Origin: Parablautia muri | GTDB lineage: Bacteria > Bacillota > Clostridia > Lachnospirales > Lachnospiraceae | Assembly: GCF_009917485.1 (NCBI RefSeq) | Contig: NZ_QZDT01000030.1 | Coordinates: 1-49,798 of the forward strand | Length of the DNA: 49,798 nucleotides | Reading direction: 5' to 3' | Shown: piece by piece, positions 41,729 to 49,798 of the stretch | Position numbering within the stretch: position 1 is the stretch's first letter | Layout: every line of letters begins with the position of its first letter | Notes under the pieces: generated by a model | The model's database searches: none | What the model saw: the letters and a program-made list of their open reading frames with translations, nothing else | Told to the model about the DNA's origin: nothing | Position numbers and translations under genes: made by a program

Positions 41729-43768
41729 TTATTTGTTTAAATCAAGTTCAATATCTCCGGCAAATACCTGATCTTCTTTGCCAAGAGCGCCCGGAATGAT
41801 GGTGAAGGTATTGGAGATACCATCCTGTGCATCATTGAAAGGAAGCTTGGATACAGAAGACAAGGATGCTACCGCACCGTGGGTATCACGTCCGTGCATC
41901 GGGTTAGCGCCGGGAGCGAAAGGCTGGCCTTTCTTACGTCCGTCAGGTGTATTACCTGTTGCCTTACCATAAGTTACATTAGACGTAATGGTAAGAATAG
42001 ATGTTGTAGGAACACCGTTTCTGTAGGTATGGTGTCTTCTGATTGCTGTCATGAACTTGTGAACAACTTCCTGAGCAATGCTGTCTACGCGGTCATCATC
42101 ATTACCATATTTCGGGAAATCACCTGTGGTCTTGAAGTCTACAATGATACCGTCTTCATCTCTGATAGCCTCTACCTTAGCATATTTGATTGCGGATAAA
42201 GAGTCGGCTACGATAGAAAGTCCGGCAACACCTGTTGCGAAATAACGCTTAACATCTCTGTCATGAAGGGCCATCTCAGCTCTCTCATAGCAGTATTTGT
42301 CATGCATATAATGGATAATGTTCAAAGTATTTACATAAACGTCTGCCTGCCATTCCATCATATCGATGAATTTGCTGTAAACGTCATCAAAATCAAGAAC
42401 ATCGCCAACAACAGGACGATATTTAGGACCAACCTGTTTCTTGGTAACTTCATCAACACCGCCGTTTAAGGCATAAAGCAGACACTTAGCAAGGTTTGCT
42501 CTAGCGCCGAAGAACTGCATTTCCTTACCTATAACCATAGAGGATACGCAGCATGCGATACCGTAGTCATCACCGTGTGTAACTCTCATAAGGTCATCGT
42601 TCTCATACTGGATAGAAGAAGTCTGGATGGACATCTTTGCACAGTATTTCTTCCAGTTTTCAGGAAGTCTTGTGGACCAGAGAACCGTTAAGTTAGGCTC
42701 AGGGCTGGGTCCTAAGTTGGTAAGTGTATGCAGGTAACGGAAACTCATCTTTGTTACCATAGGACGTCCGTCAACGCCAACACCGCCGAGAGACTCGGTT
42801 ACCCATACGGGATCGCCAGCGAAAATCTGGTTGTACTCAGGTGTACGAGCGAATTTTACGCAACGCAGCTTCATAATGAAGTGATCAACAAATTCCTGAA
42901 TCTGCTGTTCTGTGAAAGTGCCGTTTGCAAGGTCTCTTTCAGCGTAGCAGTCAAGGAAAGTAGATGTACGACCAAGGCTCATTGCAGCGCCATTCTGCTC
43001 TTTAACAGAGCAAAGGTATCCAAAGTAGGTTGCCTGGATTGCTTCCTGTACGTTGGTTGCAGGTTTGGAAATGTCGCAGCCATAAGAAGCAGCCATTTCT
43101 TTCATTAATTTAAGAGCAACGATCTGCTCGGAAATTTCTTCACGCAGACGGATAACATCATCTGTCATAACGCGTCCTGTGGAATCTTTCTGCGCCTGCT
43201 TGTCTTCAATCAATCTGTCGATACCATACAGAGCAACACGTCTGTAGTCGCCGATGATACGTCCACGTCCATAAGCGTCAGGAAGACCTGTGATAATATG
43301 TGCGGAACGGCAAGCTCTCATCTCTGCATTGTATGCGTCAAAACAGCCTGCATTGTGTGTCTTTCTGTGAGTTGAGAAGAACTCGCTGATTTCAGGGTCT
43401 ACTTCGTAACCATTATCAGAGCAGGCTTTCTCAGCCATTCTGATACCGCCGTAAGGCTGAAAGGAACGCTTGAAAGGCTTATCTGTCTGGAAACCAACGA
43501 TAGTCTCCTTGGACTTATCAAGGTAACCAGGGCCATGTGATGTGATTGTGGATACAACCTTGGTATCCATATCAAGAACGCCGCCTGCTTCACGTTCCTG
43601 TTTCTGCAGATCCAGTACCATCTGCCATAAATCCTTTGTGTTCTGTGTAGCTTCGGCTAAGAAGGACTCATCACCCTCATAGGGATGATAGTTTCTCTGA
43701 ATGAAGTCACGTACGTTAACCTCGTTCTCCCACTTGCCGCCTACAAAATCTTTCCATTCTGGTCTCAT
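41729..43768 (-). CDS. pflB: Pyruvate formate-lyase core, lacking the glycyl-radical domain
   Basis: This 679-residue enzyme converts pyruvate and CoA to acetyl-CoA and formate. The paired catalytic cysteines are C406/C407 in [10 protein letters not shown]. Other marks are [15 protein letters not shown], the [17 protein letters not shown] block and [27 protein letters not shown] near the end. E. coli PflB has about 760 residues and continues into the radical domain; this protein stops 16 residues after GALGKED, and that domain is encoded by grcA 306 bases downstream of its stop. AGGAGG precedes ATG 43768. A good promoter lies at 43840-43869. Confidence 0.95.
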   Translation of the reverse strand: MRPEWKDFVGGKWENEVNVRDFIQRNYHPYEGDESFLAEATQNTKDLWQMVLDLQKQEREAGGVLDMDTKVVSTITSHGPGYLDKSKETIVGFQTDKPFKRSFQPYGGIRMAEKACSDNGYEVDPEISEFFSTHRKTHNAGCFDAYNAEMRACRSAHIITGLPDAYGRGRIIGDYRRVALYGIDRLIEDKQAQKDSTGRVMTDDVIRLREEISEQIVALKLMKEMAASYGCDISKPATNVQEAIQATYFGYLCSVKEQNGAAMSLGRTSTFLDCYAERDLANGTFTEQQIQEFVDHFIMKLRCVKFARTPEYNQIFAGDPVWVTESLGGVGVDGRPMVTKMSFRYLHTLTNLGPSPEPNLTVLWSTRLPENWKKYCAKMSIQTSSIQYENDDLMRVTHGDDYGIACCVSSMVIGKEMQFFGARANLAKCLLYALNGGVDEVTKKQVGPKYRPVVGDVLDFDDVYSKFIDMMEWQADVYVNTLNIIHYMHDKYCYERAEMALHDRDVKRYFATGVAGLSIVADSLSAIKYAKVEAIRDEDGIIVDFKTTGDFPKYGNDDDRVDSIAQEVVHKFMTAIRRHHTYRNGVPTTSILTITSNVTYGKATGNTPDGRKKGQPFAPGANPMHGRDTHGAVASLSSVSKLPFNDAQDGISNTFTIIPGALGKEDQVFAGDIELDLNK

Positions 43769-43839
43769 TTTGCGTAAGCCTCCTAATCCTTATTTGATAA
43801 ATTTATTTGTGCATAAAACTATGCTTCTGCCGTAACATT

Positions 43840-43869
43840 ATTATATGTTATTCAGTTGCGGCGAGTCAA
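43840..43869 (-). promoter_or_regulatory. SigA promoter of the split formate-lyase operon
   Basis: On the minus strand TTGACT (43864-43869) and a perfect TATAAT (43840-43845) are 18 bases apart, about 70 bases before the pflB ATG. Confidence 0.65.
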
Positions 43870-43879
43870 GGCAAAGCGT

Positions 43880-43902
43880 GTACTTTTTTATGAACAAAGT
43901 AC
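43880..43902 (-). promoter_or_regulatory. Palindrome upstream of the formate-lyase promoter, possible operator
   Basis: GTACTTT (43880-43886) and AAAGTAC (43896-43902) face each other 9 bases apart, centred about 58 bases before the expected transcription start. That is a typical activator distance. It does not match the FNR (TTGAT-N4-ATCAA) or Rex consensus. Confidence 0.4.
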
Positions 43903-43955
43903 GTATTTTAGGGAAATTTTATAATTTTTTTGTAAAAATTGTTTAGGGTTCATTT

Positions 43956-43996
43956 TTATCCCCTTTGCATACCGCAAGCTTTGCCTGTGGTACTGC
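43956..43996 (-). repeat. Dispersed stem-loop element, single copy (relative of the 75-bp array)
   Basis: Plus strand TTTATCCCCTTTGCATACC runs into the stem TACCGCAAGC (43970-43979) and GCCTGTGGTA (43983-43992), then CTGCG and AATAA. It aligns closely with the array units at 9921-10181 (TTATACCCCTTGCATACC, stem, TACTGC, AATAA). It lacks the second hairpin. The 43769-44193 gap otherwise holds the pflB promoter region and the DUF1858 promoter. Confidence 0.75.
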
Positions 43997-44098
43997 GTTA
44001 ATAACACTAGGCTGAGATATCTTTTTAGTCTGGTAGCGGTCCGATTAAAAAAAAGAATGTGCTTATCCCGTATTTTTAGTCCGCAATGAGGTTTAGTC

Positions 44099-44127
44099 TT
44101 GCCAGAAACCGGGCAAAGTATTATACT
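44099..44127 (+). promoter_or_regulatory. SigA promoter of the DUF1858 gene
   Basis: TTGCCA (44099-44104) and TATACT (44122-44127) are exactly 17 bases apart, about 65 bases before the ATG. Confidence 0.65.
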
Positions 44128-44193
44128 GAAATGCAGGTATATAAAGTAAAATCTGCCTGAAATAATGGTGTATACAAAAGGAGGTTATGGTAT

Positions 44194-44385
44194 ATGGCAC
44201 AGATCAATAAAGATATGACAATTGGTGAAATTTTAAGAACCAATCCGGAGGTTGCGCCGGTTCTGATGGAAGCCGGCATGCACTGCTTAGGCTGCCCTTC
44301 TGCCCAGGCTGAGAGTCTTGCGGAGGCTGCTATGGTGCATGGCATGGACATTAACGATTTGATGGCTAAAATCGAAGCATTATAA
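44194..44385 (+). CDS. DUF1858 domain protein, 63 aa
   Basis: This protein begins [50 protein letters not shown]. The pattern D-x-TIxEIL...P-x-xxxVLMxxGMHCLGCxxxxxESLxxAxxxHG is DUF1858, a helical domain with a CxxC redox pair found next to hybrid-cluster proteins and other redox enzymes. It is a full-length single domain. AAAGGAGG precedes the ATG. A redox-sensing or carrier role is likely but untested. Confidence 0.9.
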   Translation: MAQINKDMTIGEILRTNPEVAPVLMEAGMHCLGCPSAQAESLAEAAMVHGMDINDLMAKIEAL

Positions 44386-44436
44386 AAAGCCCATAAATGG
44401 ATACTGCGGCATAGGGTCGGTGACGGCCCTGCTTAC

Positions 44437-44507
44437 AATACCGGTTTTCTTTCAAAATACCCTCTGCCAAAGGGAGGATGTATTTTGTATGGAAGGCCGG
44501 TATTTTT
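44437..44507 (+). terminator. Branched terminator after the DUF1858 gene
   Basis: AATACCGG (44437-44444) pairs with CCGGTATT (44497-44504), followed by TTT. Inside, AAAATAC and CCTC pair with GTATTTT and GGAGG, giving a second hairpin within the loop. Confidence 0.65.
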
Positions 44508-44594
44508 ACTGTGCCAACAATAAAATGAACCGGTTGAAATAAAAAGGCCGGAATGATAAAATCTATGTATACCATTTGAAAGGAATGGCTGACA

Positions 44595-46424
44595 ATGAGA
44601 AGATATTTACGGGGAATGAATCTGCAGAAAAAAATATTGTTTTCCAACGTACTTTTATTTGCCCTTCCCTGTTTGATTTTATCCTGGCAGATTATTTCCT
44701 TTGTGCAGACGGAGGCGAATCAAAGGCTGAATCAGTCCAGGCTGGCTATTTTAAACCAGATCAACCGGAATATGGAGGACATGCTTAAAAATATTGTGGT
44801 TTATTCGGATTTCTTTTTTAGCAATGCGGAGGTAAACGGCCTGCTTTCTCAAAAAAGATATGAAAGCGATTATGAGGCAAGAACCACCGAAAAGGCAATG
44901 CAGGAATTTTTGCGGAGCCGTTGGGTTTATTATGGCGATACGGGGTATTATCTGGAAATATTGGGAGAAAACGGACGGAACTATTCTTCCAGATGGAACG
45001 ATGAAGTAGAGTTTATATTTTCGGACCTGAATAGTTTAAAAAAGGAAGATTGGTACGATATGTTGTTAGAGAGCGGCAGAATCCGTTACATTCCAACCTA
45101 TCGAAGCGAGGAATTTGGCAAAGACAAGGACAGTATTGTACGTGCGGTGCGGCTTTTGCGGCATTTAAACAGCGGCAGGTACATTGGATTAATGGATGTA
45201 AGCATTCAACAGGAACGGTTTGAACGGTTGTTCAGAGACGGCATCCGGCAGGAAAATCAAAAAGTATTTTTGATGGACGAGACAGGGCGGATTATCAGTT
45301 GTACGGACCAGGAACTGACAGGAAGTTATATCAGCTCACAAACCTATCTGGGAAAACTTTTAGACTACGACCATGGTTATTTTCCTGCAAACATAGAAGG
45401 GATTTATTCACAGATTTGTTTTACCACAAACTCTGTCACAGGCTGGAAAATCGTAATGTATGAAACCATGCAAAAGAGCGCCTGGTTTGGCAATTGGAGC
45501 TACCTTTGGATGGTAGGGGTGGCTGTCATATACTTTTTGCTGGCTCTGCTGATGTCCATTTACAACGCAAGATATATCAGCCATCCGGTGCAGAAGCTTA
45601 AGGAGGATATGCGCACGGCCTACCAGGGAGATTTAAGCGTCCGGGCACAGGTGGAGAGCAATGATGAGTTTGGGCAGCTGGGCAGCCAGTTCAACCAGAT
45701 GCTTGACAGAATCGAGGAACTGATAAGACAGCTTGGAGAGCGGGATGAGGAAAAGCGTGTTTTGGAACTGAATGCGCTGCAGGCGCAGATCAATCCGCAT
45801 TTCCTATATAATACGCTGGCGTCCATCCGGTTTTTGATGGAAATGGACATGAAGGAGAAAGCAAACATCTCCCTTTTAGCGCTGGCTAAGCTACTTAAGA
45901 AAACCTTCTCGGATTATCGGGAGCTGATTCCGGTCAAGGAGGAGATGGAGTCTTTGGAAAATTATCTGGTGCTGATGGAAAACCGATATCAGGATATGTT
46001 TGAATGGGAAATTCAAATGGACAGGGAAACGGAGGAATGTCTGGTGCCCAGGATTTCCGTACAGCCCCTGGTAGAAAATTCTATTTCCCATGGCTTTGGT
46101 GCGAAAAAAGAAATGGGGAAGATTTGTGTTAAGGCGCGAAAGGAAGGGGAAGAACTTATCATCAGTGTTTATGATAATGGAGAAGGGGCGGACCTTCATA
46201 AAATCAAGACGCTGCTTGCTTCTAAGAAGGACTGCCAGGAAGGCCAGGTCAGCAGCATTGGAATCAGGAATGTACAGGAGCGTATCAGGCTTTCTTTTGG
46301 AGATGAAAGCGGACTTTTTGCTTATCAACTGGAAAATGGAGGAATCAGAATTGACATGAGGATGCCGGCCAGAACGGCGGGTGCGTTACAGGGAGGGAGC
46401 CATTATGAAAATCATCATCATTGA
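44595..46424 (+). CDS. YesM-type sensor histidine kinase
   Basis: This 609-residue membrane kinase has an N-terminal helix (IFLFSNVLLFALPCLILSW region), a dCache-like extracellular sensor (residues about 45-290), a second helix (YLWMVGVAVIYFLLALLM) and a HAMP domain. The His_kinase segment LNALQAQINPHFLYNTLAS contains H402, and the ATPase has VQPLVENSISHGF and DNGEGAD. This family senses extracellular sugars or their binding proteins. It overlaps the regulator gene by 20 bases, and the pair lies before a sugar-binding lipoprotein gene that they probably control. Confidence 0.94.
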   Translation: MRRYLRGMNLQKKILFSNVLLFALPCLILSWQIISFVQTEANQRLNQSRLAILNQINRNMEDMLKNIVVYSDFFFSNAEVNGLLSQKRYESDYEARTTEKAMQEFLRSRWVYYGDTGYYLEILGENGRNYSSRWNDEVEFIFSDLNSLKKEDWYDMLLESGRIRYIPTYRSEEFGKDKDSIVRAVRLLRHLNSGRYIGLMDVSIQQERFERLFRDGIRQENQKVFLMDETGRIISCTDQELTGSYISSQTYLGKLLDYDHGYFPANIEGIYSQICFTTNSVTGWKIVMYETMQKSAWFGNWSYLWMVGVAVIYFLLALLMSIYNARYISHPVQKLKEDMRTAYQGDLSVRAQVESNDEFGQLGSQFNQMLDRIEELIRQLGERDEEKRVLELNALQAQINPHFLYNTLASIRFLMEMDMKEKANISLLALAKLLKKTFSDYRELIPVKEEMESLENYLVLMENRYQDMFEWEIQMDRETEECLVPRISVQPLVENSISHGFGAKKEMGKICVKARKEGEELIISVYDNGEGADLHKIKTLLASKKDCQEGQVSSIGIRNVQERIRLSFGDESGLFAYQLENGGIRIDMRMPARTAGALQGGSHYENHHH

Positions 46425-47991
46425 AGATGAAGGAATTACCAGACAGTGGCTTAAGAAAAAGCTGGAAGAACTTTCAGGGGATTATCATGTGGAAGGGGTT
46501 TTTTCCAACGGCAGTATGGCCCTTGATTATCTTGCCTGTGCAAAGAATGTGGACGTTGTCTTTACGGACATACGTATGCCCGTTATGGATGGGCTGGAAT
46601 TTTTGGAAAAGCTTTTGGAAATGGGGCTTAAGCCCTATAAGGTGATTCTAAGCGCTTATGACGAATTTCATTATGCCCGTCAGGCAATCCGTTTAGGCGC
46701 CCAGGAATTTGTGCTAAAGCCTGAAATCACCAAAGAGTCCCTGAAGCAGATTCTGGACGCTGCAGCAAAGTATCTGGAACAAAAGCAGGTTGATAAAGAG
46801 GAAACCCAGATAGAAGAAACGGAAAACAAAAAGGGGGCGGTTTTTGCCGAACTGGTAAAACAGGGTATGGCCGGCGCCGAAGAATTGACGAGGGTTTTGG
46901 GAGAAAATATAAAGGAGCAGGAAATTTCAAAATTGGTGTTTGCTGAAATTTATCTGGAAAAGCAGGTCTCCTGCGAGGCTGTAGAAGAACTGCTTGCTAT
47001 ATTCCTGGAACAGGAACAGCTGCAGGGAGCTTTCTTCTGGGCGGATAACCAAACGCTTATTTTGGGATACTTACATAATAAAGAAGGGGAACGTCTGCAA
47101 TTGATGGACAGGCTGGGAAATATTTTGCAAGTCCATACAGGTATCAGGCCGTATCTGGGAATCAGCAGGATGCAGGGGGATGGAAACCAGACGCAGCGGG
47201 GGACAAACCAGCTGATTGACATAAAAGAAATGTGCAGACAGGCCGCCGCCGCAAGAGAAAACAGAGTTTTTTTTGGACTTTGCGGAGCCTGGCAGTATGA
47301 TGATATGCGGGTTTATATGAAGCAGGAGGCGGGAGAGCTTTATTTTAACCAGGATATTAAGGAAATCATGAAATACCTGTATCAGGCCGATTATGCAAAA
47401 GCAGCGCAAAAAGTAGAGGATTTTTTACATAATGTGCAAAAAGCATCTTATCTTCACCCTACATATGTGAAAGCCTTGTGTGATGAGATTTTGTCGGCAT
47501 ACCGGCATAATCTGTGGGAGTATGGGTTAAATGATGACGAAAAAGAACGAGTGGAAGGGGCCAAGCTTTTAATAAGCAGGGAGATGCTGAACTTACAGAA
47601 GCTTTTGGATGCCGTGAAAAGCGAAGAGGATTATTTGTGTAATCTTTTGCAGAAAAAGCGTGGAAACATGCAATATTCAGCCTCTGTAAAGGAGGTAATG
47701 GAATACGTAGAAGATCATATGGGAGAGAGGATTTCATTAGAACAGATGGCGGATAAGGTGTTTTTGAGCAAGCCCTATCTTTCTACGCTTTTTAAAAAGG
47801 AAACGGGCAGGAAATTCAGCAGCTATCTGCAGGAGGTAAGGCTGGAAAAATCCCGTACCTTGTTAAAGGACACCAGACTGTCGGTAGGAAAAATCGCTGA
47901 ACAGGTGGGCTTTTTTGATTCGGCTCATTTTAGCCGGGCGTTTAAAGACCATTACGGGTGCTCTCCTTTGGAATACCGGAAAACAAAATAA
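46405..47991 (+). CDS. YesN-type response regulator with AraC DNA-binding domain
   Basis: This 528-residue regulator has a receiver domain (acidic IIEDEG at 5-10, phospho-acceptor D55 in VVFTDIRMPVMDG, K in FVLKPE), a long middle domain and a C-terminal AraC double helix-turn-helix: ISLEQMADKVFLSKPYLSTLFKKETG, then LSVGKIAEQVGFFDSAHFSRAFKDHYGCSPLEYR. I chose ATG 46405, with GGGAGGG upstream, over 46381. It is expected to activate the sugar uptake genes that begin at 48231. Confidence 0.94.
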   Translation: MKIIIIEDEGITRQWLKKKLEELSGDYHVEGVFSNGSMALDYLACAKNVDVVFTDIRMPVMDGLEFLEKLLEMGLKPYKVILSAYDEFHYARQAIRLGAQEFVLKPEITKESLKQILDAAAKYLEQKQVDKEETQIEETENKKGAVFAELVKQGMAGAEELTRVLGENIKEQEISKLVFAEIYLEKQVSCEAVEELLAIFLEQEQLQGAFFWADNQTLILGYLHNKEGERLQLMDRLGNILQVHTGIRPYLGISRMQGDGNQTQRGTNQLIDIKEMCRQAAAARENRVFFGLCGAWQYDDMRVYMKQEAGELYFNQDIKEIMKYLYQADYAKAAQKVEDFLHNVQKASYLHPTYVKALCDEILSAYRHNLWEYGLNDDEKERVEGAKLLISREMLNLQKLLDAVKSEEDYLCNLLQKKRGNMQYSASVKEVMEYVEDHMGERISLEQMADKVFLSKPYLSTLFKKETGRKFSSYLQEVRLEKSRTLLKDTRLSVGKIAEQVGFFDSAHFSRAFKDHYGCSPLEYRKTK

Positions 47992-48072
47992 TATACAAAA
48001 AGACAAAACAAAATACAAAAATGGCAAATTTTATATAAATTATATAAAAAAATATGCGAAAATATAGAAATT

Positions 48073-48121
48073 GAGTACAAGGAAGTGTTAATTGCAGACA
48101 TGGAACCTGTGCTCTTTTTTT
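48073..48121 (+). terminator. Rho-independent terminator after the YesM/YesN pair
   Basis: GAGTACAAGG (48073-48082) pairs with CCTGTGCTC (48106-48114), one bulge and one G-T, followed by seven T. It separates the two-component genes from the sugar-binding gene. Confidence 0.7.
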
Positions 48122-48230
48122 CGTAAAATAAAAACATCAAACAGTTGATTGTAAAACAAAATCGTGAGCTGTCAATTGGTTAAGAGGTTTTGTAGTCAAT
48201 CGTTTTTATCAGCAATAAAGGAGGGAAAAG

Positions 48231-49586
48231 ATGAAGTTAAAAAAAGTTATGTGCGCTCTGTTAGGAGCAGCAATGGCGCTTAGTATGGCAGGTTGTGGAA
48301 ACAAAGGTACGGAAGAACTTGTTTCAAAAGATGCGGCATCGTCATCGGAAACAACCCAGGAGTCCGAAGCAGGCAAAGATTCCGGCAGTGAGCAGACAGC
48401 TTCAGGTGAAAAGGTTAAACTGACTTTTTTAAGAGCGGGTACAGATGCCGGGAAAAAGGAATTTTGGGATAAAGTAATTGCGGACTTTGAGGCGGCGAAT
48501 CCCGATATTGAGATTGAGTACCAGGAATGCAGTTACGGAGATGATTTTGAAACCAAGTTAAATACCGGATTTGCGTCAGGAACGGCGCCGGATGTGATTG
48601 ATTTTACATTAGCTTCCATGGGCGTGAGAGTTCCTTTGGGACAGTATGCGGAATTGGATGAATTTACAACCAATTGGGATGGCAAAGATGATTATATGGA
48701 GAGCGCTTTGAATCTGGGAACCATCAACGGAAAGCTTTATGGTATCGCAACACAGCCGGATGTGCGGCTGCTGGTTTATAACAAAGAGCTGTTTGAAGAA
48801 GCAGGTCTTGATCCCGATAGCCCGCCTACAAACTGGGATGAGCTTTATGAGTATCACAAAAAGCTGGTGAAAAAGGAAGGCGATAATGTGGTTCAGACCG
48901 GGCTTAGCGTTCCTTCATCCGGCACAGGCCAGCAACATTATCTGACGATTTTCCTTCTGGCAAACGGGGAAAAGAATCTGGTGGACGAGGACAATAATAC
49001 GGTTTTGTGTAATTCCGAAAAGACGGTGGAGGCAGCGGAATTTTTAAAGAAGCTTGAGGATGAGGGAACCATTCCCTGGGATAGCAGCAACAGCGACAAC
49101 AATCCCTTTGCAAGCGGACTTGCAGCCATGACTTATGCCAATACCACCGATTTCGCCACATGGGATGGCGGTGCGTTAGCCGGCAAAATTGCAATGGCAG
49201 CTCCCTTAAAGCAGGAAAAGCAGGCTACCTTCTGCGGTATGGGATTTATGTTTATGAGCAGTGAGACACCACACAAAGAAGAAGCATGGAGATTCATGGA
49301 GTATGCATCTTCTGCAGATGTGGCATGGACCCGCTACGAAATGATGGGCGTGCCGCCTGTAAGAGAATCTCTGAAAGAGCGCTATATTGCGGAAAATCCG
49401 GAAAACAATGCGGTTATTTATGAATCAGTTGCCTGCGGCGTGGGTTCGCCCAAGGTTGCATATTCAAACGCTGTTTTTAATGCGGTGAATGATGCCATGG
49501 AACGTGTTGCTTATGGCGTGGAGGATCCCAAAACAGCCTTAGACAAGGCGGCGGAGGAAATCCAAAAGGAAATTGACAATCAGTAG
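48231..49586 (+). CDS. Extracellular sugar-binding lipoprotein of an ABC transporter
   Basis: This 451-residue lipoprotein has a signal peptide and lipobox MAGC, so it is anchored at Cys22. A Ser/Glu/Thr-rich linker (about 25-60) leads to the family 1 binding fold: VKLTFLRAGTDAGKKEFWDKVIADFEAANPDIEIEY in outline, GTAPDVIDFT, LYGIATQPDVRLLVYNKELFEEAGL, PPTNWDELYEY and a C-terminal helix pair. It captures a sugar for two permeases, which should follow beyond 49798. AAAGGAGGG precedes the ATG. The specific sugar cannot be told. Confidence 0.93.
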   Translation: MKLKKVMCALLGAAMALSMAGCGNKGTEELVSKDAASSSETTQESEAGKDSGSEQTASGEKVKLTFLRAGTDAGKKEFWDKVIADFEAANPDIEIEYQECSYGDDFETKLNTGFASGTAPDVIDFTLASMGVRVPLGQYAELDEFTTNWDGKDDYMESALNLGTINGKLYGIATQPDVRLLVYNKELFEEAGLDPDSPPTNWDELYEYHKKLVKKEGDNVVQTGLSVPSSGTGQQHYLTIFLLANGEKNLVDEDNNTVLCNSEKTVEAAEFLKKLEDEGTIPWDSSNSDNNPFASGLAAMTYANTTDFATWDGGALAGKIAMAAPLKQEKQATFCGMGFMFMSSETPHKEEAWRFMEYASSADVAWTRYEMMGVPPVRESLKERYIAENPENNAVIYESVACGVGSPKVAYSNAVFNAVNDAMERVAYGVEDPKTALDKAAEEIQKEIDNQ

Positions 49587-49667
49587 TAAAGAATATTCTT
49601 CGCGGACAGACCTTATGTTAATAAAACAATAAATAAAATAAATCAGAAAAGCATAGTAAGCTCATTT

Positions 49668-49727
49668 CGGCATCTGCACAAATATCAGATATTACAATTT
49701 GACATTTGCCAGATGCCGGATTTTTTT
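49668..49727 (+). terminator. Rho-independent terminator or attenuator after the sugar-binding gene
   Basis: CGGCATCTG (49668-49676) and CAGATGCCG (49710-49718) form a perfect 9-bp stem with a 33-base loop, followed by GA and seven T. In such operons a partial terminator here lets the binding protein exceed the permeases. Confidence 0.8.
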
Positions 49728-49798
49728 AAAAAGTCCAGCTAAGAAATGTCAATAGGTAAAATGAAAAATGTTTAAAAAGTATTTTTCAAGCAGTTGAT

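Noticed and set aside
41729-43768. Truncation of pflB by mutation
   Set aside because: The protein ends cleanly at the domain boundary, and the missing domain is present as a separate gene with its own ribosome site, so it is a true split.

Overview
The window looks like a chromosomal segment of a low-to-moderate GC Firmicute, most likely a gut Lachnospiraceae (Clostridia). Signs of this are the blocks rpsF-ssb-rpsR and gdpP-rplI-dnaB, strong AAGGAGG ribosome sites, LytTR and YesM/YesN two-component systems, a choloylglycine hydrolase, a DUF951 protein and a pyruvate formate-lyase whose glycyl-radical domain is a separate gene. I found no rRNA, tRNA, CRISPR array, transposase or phage gene.

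Layout. 1-4.3 kb: prepilin peptidase, a 46-residue membrane ORF coupled by ATGA overlap to an OLD-type ATPase/TOPRIM nuclease, and a FliD-like protein behind a SigD-type promoter. 4.4-9.2 kb: a decayed redox/catabolic cluster (EthD-like, flavodoxin-family reductase, LVIVD-repeat protein, LysR regulator), each gene broken mainly by in-frame stop codons. 9.2-13.1 kb, minus strand: TRIC/UPF0126 membrane protein, a perfect 75-bp tandem array, PHP phosphatase, NCS2 purine permease and apt. 13.4-18.6 kb: small conserved protein, YdcF-like protein, sirtuin, DUF951, a lipoprotein and an AgrC/AgrA-like pair. 19-30.4 kb: rpsF-ssb-rpsR, a membrane-anchored protein, a three-gene ABC exporter, gdpP-rplI-dnaB and a MerR-type regulator.

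30.5-38.2 kb: bile salt hydrolase-like enzyme, a cupin, and a ruined carbohydrate locus (RpiR regulator, TRAP transporter, class I mannose-6-phosphate isomerase-like gene, all broken) with an intact ROK kinase, followed by a broken YcxB-like gene. 38.2-44.4 kb: ferredoxin, WYL regulator with DUF3795 protein, pflA, and the split pyruvate formate-lyase locus (core enzyme, a 67-residue Cys-rich relative of the radical domain, and the radical domain itself), then a DUF1858 protein. 44.6-49.6 kb: YesM/YesN two-component system and a sugar-binding lipoprotein, probably the start of an ABC uptake operon that continues past the window.

Nine genes are disrupted, in two separate tracts, so accessory catabolism appears to be eroding while housekeeping genes are intact. 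The best leads are the split formate-lyase locus with its extra small protein, and a family of structured intergenic elements found as a perfect tandem array at 9.9 kb and as diverged, covarying single copies at 38.7 and 44.0 kb.
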